64,000 nucleotides of DNA, from NCBI RefSeq assembly GCF_030211955.1, contig NZ_JASODI010000011.1, forward strand, positions 1 through 64,000, written 5' to 3'. Positions 1-9,318 of this stretch are shown piece after piece. The notes beneath the pieces are model-generated. The model had not been told where the DNA came from and searched no databases. It saw only the letters and a list, made by a program, of their open reading frames with translations. The position numbers and the translations under genes are program-made. The stretch is from Corynebacterium frankenforstense (GTDB taxonomy: Bacteria > Actinomycetota > Actinomycetes > Mycobacteriales > Mycobacteriaceae). The first letter of the stretch is position 1. Every line of letters starts with the position of its first letter.

Positions 1-70
1 TTCACATCTTTCGGAGTCCAACGACCAGCCACAACAACCTCCAAGTCGAGGTGGCGCATTCACCCACTGA

Positions 71-3000
71 CAACTCCGGCAAACCTCGTCCAGCTACGAT
101 CTGCAACTCGAGAAGGAGGACGTCACAGCCGCGGCAAGCGAGGAGGGGCTCATCTTCGGCGCGGCGGGCAAATACGGCGCGGACAACACCAGCGCGAGCT
201 TCCAGTTCTTTCAGAACCTGTACACGATCGCCCGTGTGAACCCGTGGCCCAGTGAGAACTCCGACTGCTCTCCGATCACGGTGAGCTGGAATAACCTCGA
301 GCGCGTCGTCATCGAACCGGGCAAGACGATCGAGGTCGGCAAGGTCAACTTCACCGACGCCTCGACCCGGGACCGCATCGTCGTCGAGGCCTACACCAAC
401 GACGGGCGCTTCATCGACGCTGACGCGGAGATCGCCGAGGACGGCACGATCACCTACGCGCTGCCGAAGCACGTCGACACGCAGTGGTCGGAGAACGCCG
501 GCATCACCTTCACCGCCTACGCCACGGAGCGCACTGCCGACGTTCTCAGGGCTGACGTCACGAAGACCGCAGATGGTGAGAAGACCTACGTATTTGAAGA
601 GTCCGTTAATTCCATCGGCCGCTACAACAGGCCGAACGTCCTGAGCAGCTCGCACATCAGCCTGGACGACACGCAGTACCACGAGCCACGCTACGAGACC
701 GGGGAGCAGGCGATCACCTCCGGCGTCGGCGAGGACGGCGTGACCTCGGAGCCGCAGGAGGTCGTCTTCGAGCAGGTCGGCGACATGATCGCCGATCTGA
801 TCAAGCCCGAGAGCGAGGGCGGCGCCGGCGCGACGGTCGAACTGGACACCGACCACGTCTACGACGGGTGGGAGGCCGAGTTCGTCAAACCGAACGAAGG
901 CGACTACGACGTGCGCGTCACCGCGCCCGCCGGCGCCACGCCGGGCACCTTCGCCCAACCGCGCGTCGTCGTCACCTACACCAACGGCACGAAGGACGTT
1001 CTGCCGCTGCTGACGGTGGTCAACCCGAATGATACGCAGACCACCGACGTCGAGTACTCCGTGCAAGTCGGCGTCCAGGGCAAGAAGCTCGAGGCCCGGC
1101 CGACCCTGAGGCGCATCCTCGGGAAGAAGGCCCCGAAGGTCCCGAAGAGCTACGCGGTCGACGCCACCAGCATCCCCGAGGGATGGCAGATCACCGTCGC
1201 CGACGACGGCACCGTCACCGCCGTCTCCCCGGCGGACGCCCCGAACCACTCCGTGGCCAAGCCGGTGATCACCGCGACCTACCCGGACGGCACCACTGAC
1301 GAGGTCTCCGTCATCTTCCAGGTCGTCACCAGTGTGAAGGTCCCCACCTACGAGGGCGTGAACGGCAAACCCGGCGCCGAGGTCACACTGTCGCCGGCCA
1401 TGCCGACCAACGGCATCGACGGGAACCCGCAGGCCGAGGAACCGAGCAGCTACTCCTTCCCCGACGGCACGCACGAGTACCGGCCCGCCTCCAATTCCAA
1501 CTGGGTGTTCACGATCGACGAGCACACGGGGGAGATCACCACGACGGTGCCCACGGACGCGTTGCCCGGTGCCAACGTCAACGTCCCGGTGCAGCTGCAC
1601 TACGAAAGCGGCGCGGCGAAGCAGGCCACGACCGCCACCGTCGCCGTCTACAGCGACGCCACGGGCGTGGACAACGCCGTCTACCCGAGCCGGATGACCT
1701 CGGCCGGTGTGTCGGTCACCGCGCCGTTCACCACCGCTCTGGCGGACAAGACGGCCGCGCGCTACAGCCTGCCCCGCGACTACACCGACAACGGCGACGG
1801 GACCTACACCAGCCCCGAGGGCTGGACGGTCTCCGTGGCCGAGGACGGCGCGGTGACCGCCACCCCGCCGCAGCAGGCGCACAGCGGTGACACGCTGACC
1901 GTCCCCGTCAGCGTGGCCTACCCGGACGGCTCGTCCAACGAGGTGCCCGCGAAGTTCGTCGTCCTGGCCACCGACGCCGACGCGAACAACCCGTTCTACC
2001 CCACGGTGATGGGGGCGCCGGGCACGACGGCCACCAGCGCCGTCGACACCTCGCAGCTCAATCCCGTCCGTGTCGCCCGGTACTCCTTCATCACGGACCC
2101 GGAGGATCCCGGCTACCGCCCGCTGCCGCAGAACCTGAGCTGGGACCAGCTCAAGATCGACGAGAAGACCGGCGAGGTGATCACGGAGATCAGCCCCGAG
2201 GCGCTGCCCGGCACGTTCGCCGACGTCCCCGTCCGCATCGACTACGTGGACGGCTCGCACGGCAGCGCGCTCGCCACGGTGGGCGTGATCGCCCGCCGAG
2301 CCCAGGTCTACAACCCCTCCTACGACCTCCGGAAGACCACTCCGGGTGTCGCGAAGAGCTCCGAGCTCAAGCTCGCCAACGGCCGGCCGATCATGGACCG
2401 GGACCTGCGTCGCACCGACGCGGAAGGCAACAAGGTCAACCCCTTCTCCGCCCCGGAGACCGTGGACGGGTGGAAGGTCTCGGTCGGTGACGATGGCACG
2501 GTGACCGCGACCCCGCCGGTCGACGCCGCCAGCGGCGACTCCGTCAGGGTGCCGGTGACCATCACCTACTCGGACGGCTCCACGTTCACCACCGAGGCGA
2601 GCTTCGTCGTCCAGGCAGCCAGGGACATCCACGAGCCGGTCTACCCAGTGGATGTGGCTCTCCCCGGCAAGACGGCGACCCGCGAAGTCAGCTCCGACGG
2701 TGCCCCGGAGGGCACGACGTTCTCCCTCGCGGAGGGCCGGACTGACGTCGACGGCTGGAAGTACGAGATCGACCCGGAGACCGGGGCGGTCTCGGTCACC
2801 CCGCCGGCCGACGCGAAGCCGGGCTCGCAGCAGACCAACAACGTCACGGTGACCTACCCTGACGGCACCACCGAGGACATCCCGGTGACCACGGTGATCG
2901 CGCTGACCGACAGCTATGAGGCCGAGGTGGCCTACCCGTCGATGCCGACCCACGCCGGTGAGTCGACCACCTCGGAGCTGGATCTCGAGCTCGCCGAAGG

Positions 3001-5368
3001 CGTGACCGTGGCCGGTGAAAACCCCTACGCGATCGCCCCGGCCGAGGACTGGACCGACACCGAGAAACCGAACGAGCACGGCAACCCCGTCTACACGGTG
3101 CCCACCGACAACGGCGACTGGACCGTCAGCCTGGATGACAAGGGCAACGTGCTGGCCACCGCACCGAAGGACGCGAAGCCCGGCGACAGGGTCGAAGTGC
3201 CGGTGACCGTCACCTACGCCGACGGCTCGACCGACACGGCCACCGCCACGGTCGACGTGGTCGGCGTCGCCGAGCGCCCGATCCCCTTCGACGTGGAGTA
3301 CCAGTACGACGACTCGATTCCGGCCGGCGAGTACAAGGTGACCACCAAGGGCGAGCCGGGCGCCCAGCGCCAGAACCTTGACGGCACCTGGAAGCAGGTG
3401 AAGGCCCCGCAGAACGAGGTCGTCAAGGTCGGCAACAAGAAGGTCGAGGGCAAGAAGATCACCTGGAAGCTGCCCGTGCCGTATCAGACGGAGTGGCGCG
3501 CCAACACCGATCTCGCCCCGGGCGTGACCAAGATCGTCCAGCAGGGCGAGAACGGGGAGGCGACCCACGAGGCGGACTTCACGGTCGCCGAGGGGGAGTC
3601 GTCCGTGGTCACGCGCACGGAGACGAAGCCGGCCACCCCGATGATCGTCGAGTATGGCCCGCGGCTCGACGACCAGTCGGTGATCACGAGGGTGACGCAT
3701 GCGGTGCCCTTCGAGACGAAGGTGACGCCTGACCCGACGTTGCCCGCCGGCACGGTGGTCGTCGCCAAGCCGGGCGAGCTCGGCAGCGAGACCGTCACGT
3801 CGACGCAGGAGCTGGTCGACGGCAAGCCCTCGGGCGATCCCGTCGAGTCCAGGGAGCAGACCAAGGCCCCGGTGGCCGAGGAGATCCGCGTCGGTACGAA
3901 GGCCGTGGAGTCGGCCTACGATTCGGCCACGGTCACACCGGGTGAGTCGGTCACGCTGTCGAACGCGGCGAGCGATCTGCCGGAGGGCACGACGTACCGG
4001 CTGAAGGACGGCTGGGAGGCCCCGGACGGTTGGGACGTCTCCGTCGACGAGGAGACCGGTGCCGTCGAGGTCACGAGCCCGGCGGGAGCCCGCAGCGGGG
4101 ACACGGTCCAGGTGCCGGTGATCACGAAGTACGGGACCAACGAGACCGAGTCGACGGCGACCGTCGTCGTCAAGGCCGCGGAGACCCGTGAGGTGCCGTT
4201 CTCCGTGACCTACGAGTACAACGACTCGATCCCCGCCGGGGAGTACGAGGTGACCACCGAGGGCCAGCCGGGCACGGAGATCCACCGAGCCGACGGCACC
4301 TGGGAGCGCACGAAGGAACCGGTCGCCGAGGTGGTCCAGATCGGTACCAGGCAGGCCGTTTCCGACGGTGCCGTGGCCTGGACCGTCCCGGTGCCGTTCG
4401 GGACGGTGCTGCGCCCGAATGCCGAGCTGGCTCCGGGTGAGACCAAGGTGGTCCAGGAGGGTGAGCGGGGACAGAAGGTCTTCACCGCGACGTTCACCGG
4501 TGAGGGCGGTTCCTCGACGGTGACGCCGAAGGAGGAGCAGACCCTGGCGCCGAAGGACCGGATCATCGAGTACGGCCCGCGCCTGGAGGACGAGGAGCTG
4601 ACCACGACCGTGACCCGGGAGGTGCCCTTCACCGTGGAGGTCACCGAGGACCCGACCCTCGAGGCCGGCAAGTTCGTCGTCGACGAGCCGGGCACCCCGG
4701 GCAGCGAGACCGTCACGATCACGCAGAAGCTCGTCGACGGCAAGCCCTCCGGCGAGGCGGAGGAGTCGGTCGAGCGCACGGCCGAGCCGCAGAACGCCAA
4801 GATCCGCGTGGGCACCAAGCCCGCTGAGCCCACCGAGCCGACGGAACCCACGGACCCGACGGAGCCGACGGAACCCACAGAGCCCACGGAACCGACCGAG
4901 CCCGGCTCGTCGATGGACGAGTACGGCAAGTGCATCGCCACCGGCATGGGCGTCGGCTTCGGCCTGCCGCTGCTGCTGCTCGCCCCGCTGGGGCTGGCCA
5001 GCCAGGTCAGCTTGCCGGGTGTTACCCAGTGGCAGGAACAGATCAACGGCCAGATCGCGGAGATGAACGCCCGCATCGCCGATGAGACCGCCGGTCTGGG
5101 CCTCTACAACGAGGACCTGGCCCGTACGGTCAACGAGGTCAACGCCCGCATCGCCGAGATCGGGCAGCGCTTCAACGTGCACTTCGATGACCCGAACGTG
5201 CGCTACGCGCTGGGCGGTCTTGGCGTCGTGGCGCTCGGCCTGGCCATCGGCGGCGCCGTGTTCGCGGCTTGCGAGCCGCTGAAGGGCGAGTCCGCGGAGC
5301 CGGCCAACTCCTCGACCGGTGAGCTGTCCTCGGGCACGGAGCCCGGCGAGCCCGAGCCCGCCGAGTAA
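71..5368 (+). CDS. Giant Rib/YPDG- and G5-repeat surface protein, 5' end disrupted or outside window
   Basis: Probable cell-surface adhesin or spacer protein of more than 1,760 residues. The body holds about nine Rib/alpha-like units, each ending in a strand such as VTVTYPDGTTEDIPV (variants YTNG, YADG, YSDG, YVDG) and preceded by a 'DGW..SV.DDGTVTATPP' segment. They are followed by four G5-like domains ending in VGNK, VGTK, IGTR and VGTK (nt 3270-4830). A Pro-Thr-Glu repeat (nt about 4826-4905) leads to a C-terminal part with two hydrophobic segments (GFGLPLLLLAPLGLA and GVVALGLAIGGAVFAAC) around a short helical region; no LPXTG motif is present. High GC3 coding continues upstream of the first usable GTG (236) to a stop at 68-70, while the preceding bases look coding in another frame. 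The true start is therefore either lost to a frameshift or lies beyond the window. The adhesin role is inference. Confidence 0.8.
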   Translation, partial: QLRQTSSSYDLQLEKEDVTAAASEEGLIFGAAGKYGADNTSASFQFFQNLYTIARVNPWPSENSDCSPITVSWNNLERVVIEPGKTIEVGKVNFTDASTRDRIVVEAYTNDGRFIDADAEIAEDGTITYALPKHVDTQWSENAGITFTAYATERTADVLRADVTKTADGEKTYVFEESVNSIGRYNRPNVLSSSHISLDDTQYHEPRYETGEQAITSGVGEDGVTSEPQEVVFEQVGDMIADLIKPESEGGAGATVELDTDHVYDGWEAEFVKPNEGDYDVRVTAPAGATPGTFAQPRVVVTYTNGTKDVLPLLTVVNPNDTQTTDVEYSVQVGVQGKKLEARPTLRRILGKKAPKVPKSYAVDATSIPEGWQITVADDGTVTAVSPADAPNHSVAKPVITATYPDGTTDEVSVIFQVVTSVKVPTYEGVNGKPGAEVTLSPAMPTNGIDGNPQAEEPSSYSFPDGTHEYRPASNSNWVFTIDEHTGEITTTVPTDALPGANVNVPVQLHYESGAAKQATTATVAVYSDATGVDNAVYPSRMTSAGVSVTAPFTTALADKTAARYSLPRDYTDNGDGTYTSPEGWTVSVAEDGAVTATPPQQAHSGDTLTVPVSVAYPDGSSNEVPAKFVVLATDADANNPFYPTVMGAPGTTATSAVDTSQLNPVRVARYSFITDPEDPGYRPLPQNLSWDQLKIDEKTGEVITEISPEALPGTFADVPVRIDYVDGSHGSALATVGVIARRAQVYNPSYDLRKTTPGVAKSSELKLANGRPIMDRDLRRTDAEGNKVNPFSAPETVDGWKVSVGDDGTVTATPPVDAASGDSVRVPVTITYSDGSTFTTEASFVVQAARDIHEPVYPVDVALPGKTATREVSSDGAPEGTTFSLAEGRTDVDGWKYEIDPETGAVSVTPPADAKPGSQQTNNVTVTYPDGTTEDIPVTTVIALTDSYEAEVAYPSMPTHAGESTTSELDLELAEGVTVAGENPYAIAPAEDWTDTEKPNEHGNPVYTVPTDNGDWTVSLDDKGNVLATAPKDAKPGDRVEVPVTVTYADGSTDTATATVDVVGVAERPIPFDVEYQYDDSIPAGEYKVTTKGEPGAQRQNLDGTWKQVKAPQNEVVKVGNKKVEGKKITWKLPVPYQTEWRANTDLAPGVTKIVQQGENGEATHEADFTVAEGESSVVTRTETKPATPMIVEYGPRLDDQSVITRVTHAVPFETKVTPDPTLPAGTVVVAKPGELGSETVTSTQELVDGKPSGDPVESREQTKAPVAEEIRVGTKAVESAYDSATVTPGESVTLSNAASDLPEGTTYRLKDGWEAPDGWDVSVDEETGAVEVTSPAGARSGDTVQVPVITKYGTNETESTATVVVKAAETREVPFSVTYEYNDSIPAGEYEVTTEGQPGTEIHRADGTWERTKEPVAEVVQIGTRQAVSDGAVAWTVPVPFGTVLRPNAELAPGETKVVQEGERGQKVFTATFTGEGGSSTVTPKEEQTLAPKDRIIEYGPRLEDEELTTTVTREVPFTVEVTEDPTLEAGKFVVDEPGTPGSETVTITQKLVDGKPSGEAEESVERTAEPQNAKIRVGTKPAEPTEPTEPTDPTEPTEPTEPTEPTEPGSSMDEYGKCIATGMGVGFGLPLLLLAPLGLASQVSLPGVTQWQEQINGQIAEMNARIADETAGLGLYNEDLARTVNEVNARIAEIGQRFNVHFDDPNVRYALGGLGVVALGLAIGGAVFAACEPLKGESAEPANSSTGELSSGTEPGEPEPAE

Positions 5369-5385
5369 CCGTCAGCCGCGCAAAG

Positions 5386-5427
5386 CCGAATCCCCGCACC
5401 TCCCGGAAGGAGGGTGCGGGGATTCGG
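5386..5427. terminator. Rho-independent terminator after surface protein
   Basis: Perfect 15-bp stem (5386-5400 with 5413-5427) around a 12-nt loop, between the convergent surface-protein gene and gatD. It is followed by a short T-containing stretch and can serve both strands. Confidence 0.8.
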
Positions 5428-5483
5428 TCTGTTCAGGCCCGTGCAGGCCAAAGCCCGTGCAAGGCCAGGGCCTCGGCCCAGGC

Positions 5484-6263
5484 TCAGCTCCGGCGGGCCA
5501 GGCGCTCCATGCGCAGCCGGTCGATGACCGGGATCTCCAGCGGCTCGAGCTCCGCGGGCTCGATGCCCATCGCCTGGGCCAGCAGCAGGTCGGCCAGCTG
5601 CGGGTTACGCGCCAGCACCGGCCCGTGCATGTAGGTGGCGATCACGCTGCCCTGCACCACGCCGTCGACACCCGTCTGGGTGCCGTCGCCACGGCCCTCG
5701 GACGCCGCGGTCTGCGTGGCCGTCTCGTCGGCGTTGCCGTTGCCGTGGGTGACCGTTCCCAGCGGCTGGGCGTCCGGGCCCAGGATCGTGGCCCCCAGGT
5801 GGTTCTCGAAGCCGGTCAGCGGCTCGGTCAGCCTCGCCGAGGCACCCGCACCGGTCGGGGTGGAGGCCAGCTCGCCGATGGCGCGCTCGGCCATCGCGGC
5901 CGTCGTCGCGTCGATGAGCCCCACGCCGGTGACCACGCGCTCGCCGACCCGGAAGCTCTCGCCGAGGACCTGCAGGCCGGCGCAGATGGCCAGCATCGGT
6001 CGGCGGGCATCGGCCGCGCGCGCCAGGCCGCCGTCGGCGATCAGGTGCTCGGCGGCCAGGATCTGCGCGGTGTCTTCGCCGCCGCCGATGGTGTAGACGT
6101 CCAGCGACTCCGGCACGGGCTCGCCGAGGGTGATCCGGTGGATCTCCGCCGGGATGTTGCGCATCCGGGCGCGCTGGCGCAGCACCAGCGCGTTGCCGTC
6201 GTCGCCGTAGGTGCCCAGCACGTCGGGCAGCACCAGCCCGATCGCAAGCGGTTCGCGGTTCAC
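5484..6263 (-). CDS. gatD: Lipid II isoglutaminyl synthase, glutaminase subunit GatD
   Basis: Class I glutamine amidotransferase-like subunit (259 aa). It supplies ammonia to MurT for amidating the alpha-carboxyl of D-Glu in lipid II at the cytoplasmic face of the membrane. The nucleophile elbow is visible in LAICAGLQVLGE (Cys) and the catalytic His in ATYMHGPVLARNP. The N-terminus (GLVLPDVLGTYGDDGNALVL) is typical of GatD/CobB-CobQ-like proteins. The ATG overlaps the murT stop by four bases, so the two are translationally coupled, as expected for an obligate heterodimer. Confidence 0.92.
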   Translation of the reverse strand: MNREPLAIGLVLPDVLGTYGDDGNALVLRQRARMRNIPAEIHRITLGEPVPESLDVYTIGGGEDTAQILAAEHLIADGGLARAADARRPMLAICAGLQVLGESFRVGERVVTGVGLIDATTAAMAERAIGELASTPTGAGASARLTEPLTGFENHLGATILGPDAQPLGTVTHGNGNADETATQTAASEGRGDGTQTGVDGVVQGSVIATYMHGPVLARNPQLADLLLAQAMGIEPAELEPLEIPVIDRLRMERLARRS

Positions 6264-7636
6264 TTCCCGACCTCCTCGTCCTTCGTCGCGGCGGCGCCGG
6301 CTGCGCCGTTCTCATCGGCAGCACCGGCCTCGGCCGCGTCCTCGTCCTCGTGCCCGGCCACCGCGCGGTTGAGCGCCTTCTTCAGGTCGCGGAACGCGGT
6401 GTAGTTGGCCAGCACCTCCACCCGCCCGGCCGGGCAGGCGCGGATCGCGTCCAGCGGGTCGGGCACCAGGTCGTGGTCGATCCCGGCGTACATCAGGCGT
6501 ACCGCCAGGTCCGTGCCGCGCTCGCCGGCGGCCTTGACCGAGAGGTTCTCGAAGTCCTCGAACTTCACGTCCCACAGCCAGGAGAGGTCCTCGCCGTCGG
6601 CGACCTGCCCGTTGACCGCGATGACCAGCCCGTCGGCGGTGCGGTCCACCATGGACAGCGCCTCCTGCCAGCCGGCCGGGTTCTTGGCCAGCAGCAGGTG
6701 CACGGAGCGCTCGCCGAGCTGCACCGTGGAGTAGCGCCCCGCGACGTCGTCAACCTGCTCGGCGGCGCGCACCGCGCGCTCAAAGGGCACGTCGAAGCCG
6801 CGCACGGCCGCGCAGACCGCCTGCGCGGCGTTGCCACGGTTGGCGCGACCGGGCAGCTTCAGCGCCAGCCCACGCTCGCCCTCGGGGGCGTGCAGGCCGG
6901 CGTCGTCCACGGTCCAGTCGGGCTCCGGGCGCCGGAAGACGCGACCGTCGGCAAGCGGCTTGACCGCGTACCAGTCGGCGCCCTCGCGCACGATGTGGCC
7001 GCCCGTGCGCGGGCAGGACACGGAGTCGCCGAGCCAGCCGCCGCCGGCGGCGACCCACACGGTCTTCTCGTGGTCGAAGGCCACCGAGGTCATCAGTACG
7101 TCGTCGCAGTTGGCCACGACCAGCATGTCGGGGTGGGCGTTGACGCACTCGCGCAGGCGGCGCTCGATGGTGTTGATCTCGCCGACGCGGTCGAGCTGGT
7201 CGCGCGAGAGGTTGAGCAGCACCAGCACCTCGGGGTGCAGGCGCTCGGCCACGCGCGGGACGTGCAGCTCGTCGACCTCGAGCACGATGTGCGAGGCGTC
7301 GCCGCCCGCCAGCAGCGCGGAGATGATGCCGGCGTCCATGTTGTCGCCGCCGTCGTTCGTGGCCACGTCGTGGACGGTGCGCGTCGCGGCGGCCAGCATC
7401 CGGGTCGTCGTCGACTTGCCGTTGGTGCCGGTCACCAGCGCGCAGGGCCGCCCGCCGCCGAGCTGGGCCATGATCGTCGGGTCGATGGCCTGGGCGACCA
7501 GCCCGCCGATCATGCCGCCGGCGCCGCGGCCGGTCATGCGCGAGGCGGTGGTGGCCAGGCGCGCCGAGGTGGTTGCGGCTCGGGTACGCAGGCGGCGCCA
7601 CAGGGGGCGCCGCGACGGTTGGTTCTCGTCGCTCAT
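6260..7636 (-). CDS. murT: Lipid II isoglutaminyl synthase, ligase subunit MurT
   Basis: Mur-ligase-like ATP-dependent subunit of the MurT-GatD complex (about 458 aa). The P-loop TGTNGKSTTTRM, the Mur-ligase central residues (LNLSRDQLDRVGE) and a C-terminal DUF1727-type domain are present. Family members often carry a four-Cys zinc ribbon in the middle domain. Here only one Cys remains (SCPRTGGHIVREGADWYAV), so the zinc site seems absent. ATG 7636 was preferred over an upstream TTG at 7645. It lies 11 bases downstream of the preceding gene's stop, suggesting a common transcript. Confidence 0.9.
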   Translation of the reverse strand: MSDENQPSRRPLWRRLRTRAATTSARLATTASRMTGRGAGGMIGGLVAQAIDPTIMAQLGGGRPCALVTGTNGKSTTTRMLAAATRTVHDVATNDGGDNMDAGIISALLAGGDASHIVLEVDELHVPRVAERLHPEVLVLLNLSRDQLDRVGEINTIERRLRECVNAHPDMLVVANCDDVLMTSVAFDHEKTVWVAAGGGWLGDSVSCPRTGGHIVREGADWYAVKPLADGRVFRRPEPDWTVDDAGLHAPEGERGLALKLPGRANRGNAAQAVCAAVRGFDVPFERAVRAAEQVDDVAGRYSTVQLGERSVHLLLAKNPAGWQEALSMVDRTADGLVIAVNGQVADGEDLSWLWDVKFEDFENLSVKAAGERGTDLAVRLMYAGIDHDLVPDPLDAIRACPAGRVEVLANYTAFRDLKKALNRAVAGHEDEDAAEAGAADENGAAGAAATKDEEVGK

Positions 7637-7647
7637 GGGCGTCAAGC

Positions 7648-9318
7648 CTAGTCGGCCGCCGCGCCCGCCTCATCGTCCGCCGCGGCGTCGGATTCCACGT
7701 CCTGCTTGACGACGCCCGCGCCTGCCGCCACGGGCTGCGCCTGCGCGCCCTCGGCGCGTGCGACGGCGGCCAGGAACTCCTCGTCCGTGAGGATCGGGAT
7801 GTTCTTGCGGTGGGCGTGCATGGCCTTGCCGCGCAGGTCCTCGGTGCGGTTGCACACCACCGCGGAGGACTGGCGGGTCAGCTTCTCGGTGTAGGCCAGG
7901 CCGGCGCGCATCAGGGCGTCGATGATCTCGTCGGGCTCGCGGGTGATCTCGTCGGTGACCACGATCTCCATGCCCGGCTCGAGGCCGCGCTCCGGGGTGT
8001 AGACACCCGGGTTAGGCACCGGGCGCGGCGCCTCGGCGGCGTCGACGCGCTCGTGGGAGCGCTGCAGGCCGAGCTTGTCGGCGCGCAGCTCCTCGGGGGT
8101 GTACCTGCGGCCCACCCCGCCGTTCTCGGCGAGGTGGCGGGCCATGCGCGCGACGACCATCGTCTGCTCGCGCGAGGTGTCGGCCTCGGTGCGCCGGGCG
8201 CGCGCGACCGTGGCGTTCGCGCGCGGGGCGTCCAGGCCCATCGCGCGGGCGACGGCGCCGGGGCGGGCGTCCACGATGTCGGTGCCGGCGCGGTGCGCCG
8301 CGGCCAGGGTGTCGACGATCGCCAGCGGGCGCGGCACGTGGCCGACCTTCTTGCGCCGGCCTCGCGAGCCGGAGCGGCCGCGGCGGCGCGAGCGGTTCGC
8401 GCGCGCGGCGGCGTTCATCGCGCGGCGCGACTCGGAGACGAGGTAGCCCCAGGCCAGCGGGGCGTCGTGCACGATGAGCGTGCGGTTGTCGATGAGCCGG
8501 TCGAGCTTCTTGAGCACCTGCGAGAAGCGCCGGCCGGCCCGGATCTCCTCGTGGGTCAGCCCGTGCTGGTGCACGGGGCCCGGGTCGGTGCGCTCGCCGG
8601 GGTCGATGACCTCGTGGAACTTCTCGGCCGGCTCGCCCTCGGCGTCGAAGACGACGGCGTCGACCGCCACCACGCGGCTGGTGGCCGGGTGGATGCCCGT
8701 GCCCTGCAGCGTGACGACGACCCAGGGGTACGCCTCGTCCGGCTCCGGCGCGGGGCGCTGCTCGCGGTCGGCGTGGTTGCCGCTGCGCCGGTCGCGGGCG
8801 TCATGGCCGTCGCCGTCGCGGTGGCGCGAGCCGTTGTCCGCGTCGCCGGCGTCGTCCGCGTTGTTCTGGTTGTTCCGGTTCGCGTTGTTCTGGTTCGCGG
8901 AGCCGCGGTGGTTGCCGCGGTTCGAGCGGCGTCGGGAGCGGCCGCCACGGCGGCGGCCCCTGCCGCCCTGGCCGTTCTGGTCGCTCGGGCTGGTCTGGCC
9001 GTTCTGTCCGTCGGCGTGCCGCGCGTTCTCGCCGGCCCGGTCCCGGCCGTTCTTCTCGGCGGCGTCGGCGCCGTTCTGGGCGCCGCGCTGCTGCTCGCCG
9101 GCGTGGCCGCCCTCGTGGCGGGCCTGCTGGTTGTTGCGGCCGGTGCCGCCGCGACGGCGGGAACCGCGCCTGCGGCGACGGCGCCGGTTGCGGGAGCGTC
9201 CGGTGCCGCCGGACTTCGCGTCGGCGGCACCCTGGCCGCCCTGGCCGCCGCGGTCGCCCGCGCGGTCGGCCGCGCGGTCGGCCGCGCCCTCGGCGTCTCC
9301 GGTCTGTGTGCTGGTCAT
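7648..9318 (-). CDS. DnaQ-like exonuclease-fold protein with BRCT domain and disordered Asn/Arg/Gly-rich N-terminus
   Basis: 556 residues in three parts. Residues 1 to about 185 are a low-complexity Gly/Arg/Asn/Gln region with RR and NRN clusters. A DEDD-exonuclease-like fold follows (YPWVVVTLQGTGIHP... IVHDAPLAWGYL... RTEAD). A C-terminal BRCT-like domain ends the protein (GMEIVVTDEITREPDEI ... GKAMHAHRKNIPILT). In active DnaQ proteins motif I reads DxExTG; here the acidic pair is T and Q, and motif II lacks its Asp, so catalysis is doubtful. Corynebacteria carry a DnaQ-annotated gene at this place next to leuA and gatD. Its start overlaps the upstream stop (ATGA). Function unknown; DNA or RNA binding through the basic tail is inference. 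Confidence 0.75.
   Translation of the reverse strand: MTSTQTGDAEGAADRAADRAGDRGGQGGQGAADAKSGGTGRSRNRRRRRRRGSRRRGGTGRNNQQARHEGGHAGEQQRGAQNGADAAEKNGRDRAGENARHADGQNGQTSPSDQNGQGGRGRRRGGRSRRRSNRGNHRGSANQNNANRNNQNNADDAGDADNGSRHRDGDGHDARDRRSGNHADREQRPAPEPDEAYPWVVVTLQGTGIHPATSRVVAVDAVVFDAEGEPAEKFHEVIDPGERTDPGPVHQHGLTHEEIRAGRRFSQVLKKLDRLIDNRTLIVHDAPLAWGYLVSESRRAMNAAARANRSRRRGRSGSRGRRKKVGHVPRPLAIVDTLAAAHRAGTDIVDARPGAVARAMGLDAPRANATVARARRTEADTSREQTMVVARMARHLAENGGVGRRYTPEELRADKLGLQRSHERVDAAEAPRPVPNPGVYTPERGLEPGMEIVVTDEITREPDEIIDALMRAGLAYTEKLTRQSSAVVCNRTEDLRGKAMHAHRKNIPILTDEEFLAAVARAEGAQAQPVAAGAGVVKQDVESDAAADDEAGAAAD

Noticed and set aside
4826..4905. PTEP-coding tandem repeats as CRISPR or satellite
   Set aside because: They are in-frame Pro-Thr-Glu codons forming a wall-spanning linker; no spacers.
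2..5182. Very long minus-strand ORF opposite the surface protein
   Set aside because: It is the GC3-driven shadow of the repeat gene: no start signal, Arg/Gly/Leu-rich translation, no family.
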